Assembly (NCBI GenBank): GCA_963624975.1 | Contig: CAVFRF010000093.1 | Coordinates: forward strand, 1 to 14,739 | Source of the DNA: CAVLCC01 sp963624975 | GTDB lineage: Bacteria > Actinomycetota > Coriobacteriia > Coriobacteriales > CADBOM01 | Direction of reading: 5' to 3' | DNA: 14,739 nucleotides | Shown here: in pieces, positions 1-6,015 of the stretch | Position numbering within the stretch: position 1 is the first letter of the stretch | Layout: every line of letters starts with the position of its first letter | Program-made: the position numbers and the translations under genes | Notes under the pieces: model-generated | Databases searched by the model: none | What the model was told of the DNA's origin: nothing | Seen by the model: only the letters and a program-made list of their open reading frames with translations

Positions 1-29
1 GGGAGGAAAAGAGGGCCGTCGCCAAATCC

Positions 30-254
30 TTGGGCGAGGCTTTGAAGGAGAACCGTATCCGCTGCCAGATGACGCAAGAGTTTGTGGCGGAAACGCTGGG
101 TGTCAGCCGCCAGTCCGTTTCCAAATGGGAGAACGGCTCCAGCGACCCCAACACCTCCAATCTGATTGCGCTGGCGAAGCTTTACAAAGTGTCCCCGGAA
201 GAGCTGCTGGAATGCGCGACAGGAACGTCGAATATCGGAAATGGCACTGAATGA
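30..254 (+). CDS. XRE/Cro-type helix-turn-helix regulator (5' end uncertain)
   Basis: Small DNA-binding protein, about 74 residues from the TTG at 30. Seen: the helix-turn-helix core MTQEFVAETLGVSRQSVSKW, followed by ENG.S.P...NLIALAKLYKVS.EELL, the standard HTH_3/Cro-CI fold. The TTG lacks a well-spaced ribosome site (GAGGG lies about 14 nt upstream). The frame is also open to the left edge of the window, so the real start may be outside it. It probably binds DNA as a dimer. It ends 52 nt before the EFR1-type redox gene on the same strand, so it may control that gene; this is inferred from position only. It is an HTH-only protein with no visible effector domain. Confidence 0.85.
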   Translation: MGEALKENRIRCQMTQEFVAETLGVSRQSVSKWENGSSDPNTSNLIALAKLYKVSPEELLECATGTSNIGNGTE

Positions 255-306
255 CTCTTTTCAGTTGGTAAGACAGAGCGCGCCCAGTGGGATTGGAGAG
301 ACTACG

Positions 307-1041
307 ATGATCTTGTACTTTTCGGCGACGGGAAACAGCCATGATGTGGCGAACAGGATTGCGGCGGCCTTGGGTACGCAGGCTGTCTCGATTCTGGACG
401 CCAATCAGGAGGCGTTGAGGGACGTGCACGGCATCGTATGCCCCACCTATGCCTGGGGCCTGCCCTGCGTCATGGAAGACTTTCTCGCGATGTGTACCGT
501 TTCCAAGCATGAAAGCGGAATCTTCTTCGTTGCCACCTACGGCACCACCCCCGGCCAAATTGCTTTCTGGGCAGATAAAGCGCTGCAGCAGGGAAGCGGC
601 CTCACGTTTGACACCTTCTTTGGCGTGAAGATGCCCGACACCTGGACGCCTATTTTCAACCTTTCGGACAAGCAGAAGGTTCAGGCAAAGCTAGAAGATG
701 TGCAGCCGCAGGTTGAGGATATCGTTAGCAAACTGCGTCAAGGCGCACGAGGCAACTACATGAAAAACCGACTGCCTGCCGTGGCGCGCCTAGTGTACCG
801 TCCCTACTACGACCATATGCGAAAGACTGGCAACTTTCGCGTTGAGCAGACCTGCATGGGTTGCGGTCTATGCGCAAAAAAGTGCCCTGTACAGGCGATT
901 TTGATGATGGACGGACGACCCGCTTGGACGTCGGAGCGTTGCGCCATGTGCTTGAGCTGCCTGCATCATTGCCCTAAGTTCGCCATTCAGTACGGCAACA
1001 ACACCAAGGCACACGGCCAGTACACGAACCCCAACATATAG
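307..1041 (+). CDS. EFR1-type flavodoxin/ferredoxin fusion protein
   Basis: A 244-residue cytoplasmic electron-transfer protein. The ATG at 307 is chosen because GGAGAG sits 6 nt upstream and because the protein then opens with a flavodoxin strand and phosphate loop (ILYFSATGNSHDVA, residues 2-15). Residues 1-160 form the flavodoxin-like FMN domain, with PTYAWGLP and a TYG loop. The C-terminus has two 4Fe-4S motifs: C183-x2-C186-x2-C189-x3-C193 and C212-x2-C215-x2-C218-x3-C222, each followed by Pro, as in bacterial 2[4Fe-4S] ferredoxins. The fusion suggests electron shuttling between flavin and Fe-S centres; the physiological partner cannot be told from sequence. Its stop lies 2 nt from the stop of the convergent PPOX-like gene. 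A longer frame from 166 overlaps the regulator gene and is rejected. Confidence 0.92.
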   Translation: MILYFSATGNSHDVANRIAAALGTQAVSILDANQEALRDVHGIVCPTYAWGLPCVMEDFLAMCTVSKHESGIFFVATYGTTPGQIAFWADKALQQGSGLTFDTFFGVKMPDTWTPIFNLSDKQKVQAKLEDVQPQVEDIVSKLRQGARGNYMKNRLPAVARLVYRPYYDHMRKTGNFRVEQTCMGCGLCAKKCPVQAILMMDGRPAWTSERCAMCLSCLHHCPKFAIQYGNNTKAHGQYTNPNI

Positions 1042-1043
1042 CC

Positions 1044-1592
1044 TCATCCGCGTTGTTCATAAGCAGCGGCAGCGTGATCTGCCAGCTCCAGCACTTGCCT
1101 GCTGCCATAGCCTTGCTTCTTGAGCTCCGAAAACAAAACGTCTACGCGCGCAGGCATAATGCGCAGCAGATACATGGGGTGCCCCTCATCTGCGAGCTTT
1201 CGCAGCGCGGCAATGGGAACCTTTTTGTACTCTGCATGAGCGATGTATACATCAGACATTGGCTCTATGATTTCAGCGACGCCCATAACCTGCACGCTTT
1301 TAAGCTCGCCAAAACGAGGATTTGCGTCAAATACCGCCAGGCTTACGTTCTTGTTATGCTCAAGCCCAATGAATTTCTCGCCGCCTTCGGTGAAAATCCA
1401 AAATGCCCCGTCATGATAGCTATACTCTATCGGAGTACAGCGCACCTGCTCACCGCTGCCCGTCGCTAGCGCGCAAACAGAGCTTTCGCGAAGGTAGCTC
1501 TCAACGATAGGCTTTAGCTGTATGGCCGGCATTTCCTTGCGCTCTTTTGCCTTCCAGAAATTTGCCGCTGTCTTATATTCTCGTGCATTCAT
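1044..1592 (-). CDS. Pyridoxamine 5'-phosphate oxidase-like FMN protein
   Basis: A 182-residue soluble protein of the split-barrel FMN-binding (PPOX-like) superfamily. Seen: SVCALATGSGEQVRCTPIEY, then a strand pair DGAFWIFTEGGEKF and NKNVSLAVF, then VQVMGVAEIIEP. This is the usual order of FMN-contacting strands in this group. Members bind FMN or related cofactors and reduce varied small substrates, and most are not true pyridoxine enzymes, so the substrate is left open. The C-terminal RVDVLFSELKKQGYGSRQVLEL is typical of the Eggerthellaceae/clostridial subgroup (from memory). The start ATG is preceded by only a weak AAAAGAGA site. It lies downstream of the same-strand LysR gene with a gap of about 110 nt, so it may have its own promoter. 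Confidence 0.88.
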   Translation of the reverse strand: MNAREYKTAANFWKAKERKEMPAIQLKPIVESYLRESSVCALATGSGEQVRCTPIEYSYHDGAFWIFTEGGEKFIGLEHNKNVSLAVFDANPRFGELKSVQVMGVAEIIEPMSDVYIAHAEYKKVPIAALRKLADEGHPMYLLRIMPARVDVLFSELKKQGYGSRQVLELADHAAAAYEQRG

Positions 1593-1702
1593 GGTTTGTC
1601 TCTTTTCTTGTCAGCATTAAACCACACATATTATTGCTGAAACGCTGGGCGCTTACCCTGTGGGCTCGCATCAGTTTGGCATCAACGCGACCGTGATTCT
1701 TC

Positions 1703-2593
1703 TCAATCTTGCGGGGTCGCACTCTCAAGCCGGTGGATGAACTCCTCGCAAGCTCGGCTGCGAAGGCGGTACTTCTTCCATACCAGAAACGAACCGATTG
1801 TCATCGCGGGCTTCAGCGGAACAAAGAGCAAGTCGCTTTCCTCAAGCTGCAGAAGATGGTCGATGCCCATGGCGCAGGCCTCGCCCGTGCGCACCAGGTG
1901 CGCGGCGTTGCCCAGCAAGTCGAAGCGACCCACTACATCGAGGTCCTCGGCTTTAAGCGCGCCTTGCGACCAAGCCTCGAGGTCGACGGTCTTGTTGGAC
2001 GTGCGCGAGCTTAACAACAAGGGCATACGCGCCACGTCGGCCGGCGCCACGGCTTCAAGCTCAGCCCATTCGCTTTCAGCTGAAACGGCAACGCCTACCC
2101 TGTCGATGCCAGGCATGCGCAGCCACTCGTACTTGTCGAGGTTGACGGGTTCTATAAGCAACGCGAAATCTAGCAGGCCGCGCTCTAGGCGTTCTTCCAC
2201 TGCATCGGCATTGCCGGTATACAGCTCCAGCGTCACGCCCGCGTGATCTCGATGAAGGTCGGCGAAAACCTGCAGTACAAAGCGCATGGCCTGCGTCTCG
2301 CCCGCGCCGATGCGGATAACGCCCGAAAGCTCGCCCGCGTCGTCGGAAAGCTCCGATTCCGCCTGCTCGACCAGCGAGATTATCTCCTCGGCACGCTGAC
2401 GCAAGCGCATGCCCTCGCCCGTGAGCGTGCACGAGCGGTTCGTCCTCTCGAACAGCGTTACGCCAAGCTCCCGTTCCAGGTCGGCAATCTGGCGCGAAAG
2501 CGTTGGCTGCGTCACACGCAGCACGTTTGCCGCCTCGGTCATGTTTTCCTCGCGCGCCACCGCGAGGAAGTAGCGCAGCGTCCGCAGTTCCAA
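1703..2593 (-). CDS. LysR-family transcriptional regulator
   Basis: A 296-residue LTTR if begun at the TTG at 2593. That start gives the canonical N-terminus LELRTLRYFLAVAREENMTE, with AAAGGATGG upstream. The frame stays open to 2656, but the added 21 residues look non-coding. Residues 1-60 form the winged HTH (AANVLRVTQPTLSRQIADLE, then LGVTLFER). The remainder is a periplasmic-binding-like effector domain, starting at GVIRIGAGETQAM, of normal LTTR length. It is divergent from the CMD/cupin-flavodoxin operon, the usual arrangement in which an LTTR controls its neighbour and itself. A direct repeat TTCGGAA-CAA-TTCGGAA (2610-2626) lies just before the start and is a possible binding site. The effector is unknown. 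Confidence 0.93.
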   Translation of the reverse strand: MELRTLRYFLAVAREENMTEAANVLRVTQPTLSRQIADLERELGVTLFERTNRSCTLTGEGMRLRQRAEEIISLVEQAESELSDDAGELSGVIRIGAGETQAMRFVLQVFADLHRDHAGVTLELYTGNADAVEERLERGLLDFALLIEPVNLDKYEWLRMPGIDRVGVAVSAESEWAELEAVAPADVARMPLLLSSRTSNKTVDLEAWSQGALKAEDLDVVGRFDLLGNAAHLVRTGEACAMGIDHLLQLEESDLLFVPLKPAMTIGSFLVWKKYRLRSRACEEFIHRLESATPQD

Positions 2594-2656
2594 GTTCGCT
2601 ATCCATCCTTTCGGAACAATTCGGAATATGTATACCCAAGTAGTTGATATAGGCAT

Positions 2657-2685
2657 TTTACATTGAATCGCGTTGCGAATACTGT
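2657..2685 (+). promoter_or_regulatory. Putative sigma70-type promoter of the CMD/cupin-flavodoxin operon
   Basis: TTTACA (2657-2662) and TACTGT (2680-2685) are separated by exactly 17 nt, in the divergent gap between LysR and the plus-strand operon. Predicted transcription would start near 2692, giving a leader of about 40 nt before the first short frame. Assigned by eye; the -10 match is only moderate. Confidence 0.45.
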
Positions 2686-2730
2686 TGAAGAAGCAAGAAC
2701 ACTCCGAGCGTTTCAGAAAGGTGGCAAACC

Positions 2731-2787
2731 ATGCAGTACACCACCCTCGGACACTCCGGCATCACCAAGGTCAAGCTCACGCGATAG
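2731..2787 (+). pseudogene. Aldo/keto reductase remnant (18-codon leftover)
   Basis: An 18-codon frame, MQYTTLGHSGITKVKLTR, with an excellent ribosome site (AAAGGTGG, 6 nt before ATG 2731), ends in TAG. The first 11-12 residues match the conserved N-terminus of aldo/keto reductases of the MQYTTLG.SGI.VS type. The family continues for about 300 residues; here the next gene's ribosome site (AGGAG) begins inside the stop codon region and its ATG lies 13 nt on. The simplest reading is a large internal deletion that left the first codons, and possibly the last few, of an AKR that once led this operon. It may still be translated and act as a leader peptide for the CMD/cupin gene. Identification rests on a short match, so it is not certain. 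Confidence 0.6.
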
Positions 2788-2799
2788 GAGCCGTGCCAT

Positions 2800-3582
2800 A
2801 TGGACGAGAACAACATGACCATCAAGCAGACCGCAGGCCGAGACCAGCTTGGCAGCTTCGCGCCCGAGTTCGCGCACTTCAACGACGACGTGCTCTTCGG
2901 CGAGAATTGGAACAACGGCGGCATCGACCTCAAAACCCGCTGCCTTCTTACCGTCACGACCCTCATGGCGCAGGGCATTACCGATAGCTCGCTCGCGTAT
3001 CACATCCAGAACGCCAAGGCGCACGGCGTGACCCGCGAGGAATTCGCAGCCGCCGTAACCCATGTGGCCTTCTACGCCGGCTGGCCCAAGGCGTGGGCGA
3101 CCTTCAATTTGGCCAAGGAAGTCTATGCAGATGGCGAGACGGGCGACGCAACCGGCAGCGCCCCCGAGTCCCACGGCGGCTTCTTCGGCCTGGGCGAGCC
3201 CAACGACGCCTTCGCGCAGTACTTCATCGGGCAAAGCTACCTCAAGAGCCTCACCGCCGAAGGCGACTATCTGCCCATCCACAACGTGACCTTCGAACCG
3301 GGCTGCCGCAACAACTGGCATGTCCACCATGCAAGCACCGGCGGCGGCCAGGTGCTCATCTGCATCGACGGCTTCGGCTGGTACCAGGAGGAAGGCAAGC
3401 CTGCTCGAGCCTTGAAGCCCGGCGACATCGTGGAGATTCCCGCGAACGTCAAGCACTGGCACGGTGCCGGGGCCGACAGCTGGTTCAGCCACCTCGCCTT
3501 CGAATACCCCGGCGAAGACACCAGCAACGAATGGTGCGAGCCGGTGGACGACACAGCCTACAACGCTCTGAAGGCCGAATAG
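2800..3582 (+). CDS. Carboxymuconolactone decarboxylase-like / cupin fusion protein
   Basis: 260 residues; ATG 2800 follows AGGAG by 9 nt. Residues about 15-105 form a carboxymuconolactone-decarboxylase/AhpD-like helical domain (DLKTRCLLTVTTLMAQG, then EEFAAAVTHVAFYAGWPKAW). No CxxC redox pair is present, so this is not a peroxidase-type AhpD. Residues about 150-240 form a cupin barrel: motif 1 is PGCRNNWHVHHA...Q with metal ligands H174 and H176 and a Gln at the usual Glu position (Q184), and motif 2 is PGDIVEIPANVKHWHGA with H219/H221. This two-domain architecture recurs beside AKRs, LysR regulators and flavodoxins in gut bacteria, but its reaction is not established. It is the first intact gene of the operon; the flavodoxin begins 43 nt downstream. 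Confidence 0.9.
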   Translation: MDENNMTIKQTAGRDQLGSFAPEFAHFNDDVLFGENWNNGGIDLKTRCLLTVTTLMAQGITDSSLAYHIQNAKAHGVTREEFAAAVTHVAFYAGWPKAWATFNLAKEVYADGETGDATGSAPESHGGFFGLGEPNDAFAQYFIGQSYLKSLTAEGDYLPIHNVTFEPGCRNNWHVHHASTGGGQVLICIDGFGWYQEEGKPARALKPGDIVEIPANVKHWHGAGADSWFSHLAFEYPGEDTSNEWCEPVDDTAYNALKAE

Positions 3583-3625
3583 CGCATAGCTGGCAGGCAA
3601 AGGCGATAAAGGATTGGAGTCCACT

Positions 3626-4129
3626 ATGAGCAAGAAGCTGCTGGTCGTTTACTACACCTGGAGCAATGGCAACACCAAGAAGATTGCCGAGCAACTGGCG
3701 ATGGCATGTGGTGCCGACCTTGAGCGCATCGAGACCGTCGAGTCCTATCCCGACGACTACGATACGACCGTTAGGCAGGCGCAAGACGAGGTCAACGCCG
3801 GCTTCGAGCCGAGGATCGAAGCGCTTGAACACGACCCCGCGCGCTACGATGCAATCGCAGTGGGAACGCCCACCTGGTGGTATACCATGGTGCCGGCGGT
3901 AAAGACCTTCATGAACAGCGTCGATTGGTCGGGTAAAACCGTCGTGCCTTTCTCGACGAGCGCAGGGTGGCCCGGCAGCACCAACGCGGACATCGAGAAT
4001 GCCGCGACAGGCGCAGTAGCGGGTGCCGGCATCGAGGTCAGGTTCGATTCTTCTGGCGGCACCGAGCAGAAGACCCCGCAGGCAGACATCGATGCCTGGG
4101 CCAAGGCCGTTAAGAAGTCGTTGGACTGA
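3626..4129 (+). CDS. Flavodoxin
   Basis: A 167-residue long-chain-type flavodoxin, an FMN-based one-electron carrier in the cytoplasm. ATG 3626 is chosen over the upstream in-frame TTG at 3614 because GGAG lies 6 nt before it and MSKKLLVVYYTWSNGNT is the normal N-terminus. Seen: phosphate loop TWSNGNTKKIA (residues 11-21), flavin-stacking aromatics in GTPTWWYTMVP (80-90), and the 90s loop PFSTSAGWPGS. It is cotranscribed with the CMD/cupin gene (43-nt gap, no terminator between) and followed by a strong hairpin terminator. It probably served the vanished AKR or the CMD/cupin protein as a redox partner (inference). Confidence 0.93.
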   Translation: MSKKLLVVYYTWSNGNTKKIAEQLAMACGADLERIETVESYPDDYDTTVRQAQDEVNAGFEPRIEALEHDPARYDAIAVGTPTWWYTMVPAVKTFMNSVDWSGKTVVPFSTSAGWPGSTNADIENAATGAVAGAGIEVRFDSSGGTEQKTPQADIDAWAKAVKKSLD

Positions 4130-4179
4130 AGCTATGCAATGAGTCCATACTGGGCTGGCCGGAAGGTCCTGATTCATCC

Positions 4180-4209
4180 AATGGCGGGGATTTCTTCCCC
4201 GCCATTTTT
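4180..4209 (+). terminator. Rho-independent terminator
   Basis: An 11-bp perfect stem, AATGGCGGGGA / TCCCCGCCATT (4180-4190 with 4196-4206), with a 5-nt loop and then TTT. It lies 50 nt after the flavodoxin stop and should end the LysR-divergent operon. Between it and the convergent gene end at 4351 nothing further was recognised. Confidence 0.85.
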
Positions 4210-4350
4210 CATGGGGCTCAGATTAATGTCCGACAGGGGTTGCATCATTACTTTCCCAGGCCGAATCCGTCTCTGTTGACTGTTCGTCATCGGCTCATGG
4301 TTGACGGGCTGTCGCGCTATCCGCCGAAGCCGTATGAGATGGCCCTTTGC

Positions 4351-4875
4351 TCACAGGATCGCGCCGAGATGCTTCAGCTCGGCGAGGGCATCTGCGTCGT
4401 TGGCAAGGTCCGTCTTGTCGCGTGCCGAGTACGATTTCTGGAACAGCATCTCCCAAGACAGGTAGTCGGCGATACACTGGAGCTGCTTGTCGATCAGCTG
4501 GTACTGAACGTCGCCGACCGGAGCTGCCCCGATAGCGATGACTCCGACCTTCTTATTCTTTAGCTGCGTGGCCCTGCAGTAGAGCTTGTCGATAACGAGC
4601 TTGAGCTGCGCGGAGACGCCCCACCAGTAGACCGGAGTGGCGAAGACGATCGCGTCAGCCGAAACGATCTTGTCTACCGTGGGGTTAGTGTCGTCGTCAT
4701 CGACGCAATCGCCGCTGCATTGGCAGGCGCCGCACCCCTTGCAGGGGGCGATGTGCAGCTTGTCTGGCGCGATTATCTCCACCTCGTTTCCCTCGGCAAT
4801 TCCTTCGGCCAACGTTTGGATCGCCGTCGAAGTGTTGCCTTTCCGTGCGCTTCCGTTTATGATCGCGATCTTCAT
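4351..4875 (-). CDS. NADPH-dependent FMN reductase / iron-sulfur flavoprotein-like
   Basis: A 174-residue flavodoxin-fold protein. The start is firm: GGAGG lies 6 nt before the ATG. Seen: MKIAIINGSARKGNTSTAIQ, the FMN phosphate-binding loop of the FMN_red family; ATPVYWWGVSAQLKLVIDKLY, the flavin-contacting segment; and a cysteine cluster PCKGCGACQCSGDC with C45, C48, C51 and C57 spaced CX2CX2CX5C (plus C53). That spacing agrees with the CX2CX2CX4-7C motif of archaeal/clostridial iron-sulfur flavoproteins, so it probably carries both FMN and a 4Fe-4S cluster. The likely role is electron transfer or quinone/oxidant reduction. It stands alone, with a 0.46-kb repeat-bearing gap upstream. Confidence 0.9.
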   Translation of the reverse strand: MKIAIINGSARKGNTSTAIQTLAEGIAEGNEVEIIAPDKLHIAPCKGCGACQCSGDCVDDDDTNPTVDKIVSADAIVFATPVYWWGVSAQLKLVIDKLYCRATQLKNKKVGVIAIGAAPVGDVQYQLIDKQLQCIADYLSWEMLFQKSYSARDKTDLANDADALAELKHLGAIL

Positions 4876-4916
4876 CTTCTGCCTCCAGAATCTTTTTCGG
4901 ACTCTATGGGTATCGT

Positions 4917-4950
4917 TGTGCGGCAGCAGCCCTGGAGATGCCGCCGCACA
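4917..4950. other. Inverted repeat / hairpin in the 5' leader of the FMN reductase gene
   Basis: TGTGCGGC (4917-4924) and GCCGCACA (4943-4950) form a perfect 8-bp stem that can extend by GCA/TGC after one mismatch, leaving a 10-nt loop. On the minus strand it lies about 40 nt upstream of the FMN reductase start, without a U-run. It could be an operator, a leader structure, or a terminator remnant for transcription entering from the repeat region. Confidence 0.45.
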
Positions 4951-5022
4951 GCGTGCTCGTCACATTTTACGTCCAATATGCTAGCCGGGGGGTCGAAAGC
5001 TCTTCCGCTCAACGTACTGCTC

Positions 5023-5128
5023 TGGACAGCAATTGCGGTTGCGCCCTCGCATGCGGCCACCGGATGGACGACAATTGCGATTGCGCCTCAACTGACGCCA
5101 AGCCATGGACAGCATTTGCGGTTTTGCC
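5023..5128 (+). repeat. Three plus-strand copies of a 23-nt interspersed repeat (period 41-42 nt)
   Basis: Copies lie at 5023-5045, 5065-5087 and 5106-5128. Each begins TGGAC and has the form TGGACAGCA-WTTGCGRTT-NNGCC, separated by unlike 18-19-nt spacers. They share 17-20 of 23 positions with the four inverted copies at 5192-5340. No open frame here resembles a known protein. The array fills most of the gap between two minus-strand flavoprotein genes. Confidence 0.75.
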
Positions 5129-5191
5129 CGAAACGGGTGGCTGGAGAGGGCCGCCGTGGGTGGTTTCGACTACTGTTTTGGAAGGAAATGA

Positions 5192-5340
5192 GGCGAAACC
5201 GAAGATGCTGTCCAAAGGAGGCCTGTCGGTACAGGCGAAATCGAAGATGCTGTCCAGGGGAGTGACAGCGGTACAGGCGAAACCGAAGATGCTGTCCAGG
5301 GGAGTGACAGCGGTACAGGCGAAACCGCAATTGTTGTCAG
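5192..5340 (-). repeat. Four minus-strand copies of the same 23-nt repeat (exact 42-nt period)
   Basis: Copies lie at 5192-5214, 5234-5256, 5276-5298 and 5318-5340, exactly 42 nt apart. Read on the minus strand, three have the form TGGACAGCATCTTCG-RTTTCGCC; the outermost (5318-5340) has CAATTGCGG in its core, like the outermost plus-strand copy. Two of the three 19-nt spacers (5257-5275 and 5299-5317) are identical, so the array has grown by tandem duplication. The last copy contains the TGA stop of the Tat-lipoprotein flavodoxin (5337-5339). The minus strand reads as a 14-residue repeat (GFACTAVTPLDSIF), but no ribosome site or known domain supports translation. Confidence 0.8.
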
Positions 5341-6002
5341 ATTTCGCGAGTCCAGGCGCGTACTTCGTCATCCGTCGCACCAGACGAGAAGCGATGTCCT
5401 TCCTTCCAGTCGCCGTTGCCGGCTGCGTCGGCGAGGATCTGTCCGCTTTGCCCTATGTCCGAAGACGATGAAGTGCAGAAGGGAATCACCGTCTTGCCGG
5501 TGAAGTCGTTGTCTGCGGCAAAGCGGTTGGTCGGCCATGCAGCGATGCCCCACCAGATGGGATAGCCCACGAGGACGGTGTCGTAGGAAGCCCAGTTGTC
5601 GGGCGTCGTCTTCGATAGGGCAATGTCGCGCAGGCTCTCGTCGTCGTGCTCGCGTGAGACTCGGCTGTTCGAGTCGGTCCAGTCCAGGTCTTCTTCCGAA
5701 TACTCCTGCTCCGGCATGATTTCGAACAGGTCGGCGCCAAGTTCATCGGCCACGGCCTTGGCAACTTCGGCCGTATGCCCCTGCGCCGAATAGTACGCCA
5801 CCAGCACCTTTCCAGAATCTCCGCCCGTCGTTGCCTGCGTGCGTGTAGACTGCTGGGTCTGGTCGCTGGCATCAGACTGCGCCGGCTTCTCTCCATCGGA
5901 GGAGCATCCTGCGACCAATCCGGCCATCGTGAGCGCCACGACGGCGGTTCCTATGGCGATTGCCGTTGCGAATTTTCTTCTCGAAATGCAATTGTCGAAC
6001 AT
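5337..6002 (-). CDS. Tat-exported lipoprotein flavodoxin
   Basis: 221 residues; GAGGAG lies 6 nt before the ATG. The N-terminus carries a twin-arginine motif (SRRKF, residues 7-11), a hydrophobic stretch, and a lipobox LVAGC with C33 as the predicted lipidated residue. A Ser/Thr/Gln-rich linker (34-63) follows, then a flavodoxin domain: VLVAYYSAQGHTAEVA (66-81) as phosphate loop and GYPIWWGIAAWP (146-157) as flavin contact. Tat export fits a protein that folds around FMN before secretion. It probably works outside the membrane as an anchored electron carrier. It follows the AKR remnant on the same strand and should be transcribed from the MerR-controlled promoter. Its stop lies inside a repeat copy, so the last residues may have been replaced. 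Confidence 0.92.
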   Translation of the reverse strand: MFDNCISRRKFATAIAIGTAVVALTMAGLVAGCSSDGEKPAQSDASDQTQQSTRTQATTGGDSGKVLVAYYSAQGHTAEVAKAVADELGADLFEIMPEQEYSEEDLDWTDSNSRVSREHDDESLRDIALSKTTPDNWASYDTVLVGYPIWWGIAAWPTNRFAADNDFTGKTVIPFCTSSSSDIGQSGQILADAAGNGDWKEGHRFSSGATDDEVRAWTREI

Positions 6003-6015
6003 CGTTCGCTCCTCT

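Noticed and set aside
2594..2656. Longer N-terminus for the LysR regulator
   Set aside because: LysR proteins normally begin at the (M)ELRTLRYFL segment. The extension has no homology-like features and includes probable operator DNA.
2713..3633. 306-codon minus-strand open frame
   Set aside because: It lies antisense to the CMD/cupin gene, which has recognisable metal-binding motifs and a ribosome site.
5023..5340. CRISPR array
   Set aside because: The units are about 23 nt with 18-19-nt gaps, come in two opposite orientations and are imperfect. Two gaps are identical, and no cas gene is near.
5009..5380. Protein with 14-residue repeats (GFACTAVTPLDSIF) on the minus strand
   Set aside because: Its open frame is explained by a 42-nt period divisible by three. 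There is no ribosome site, it overlaps the end of the real flavodoxin gene, and all three frames stay open over the repeats.
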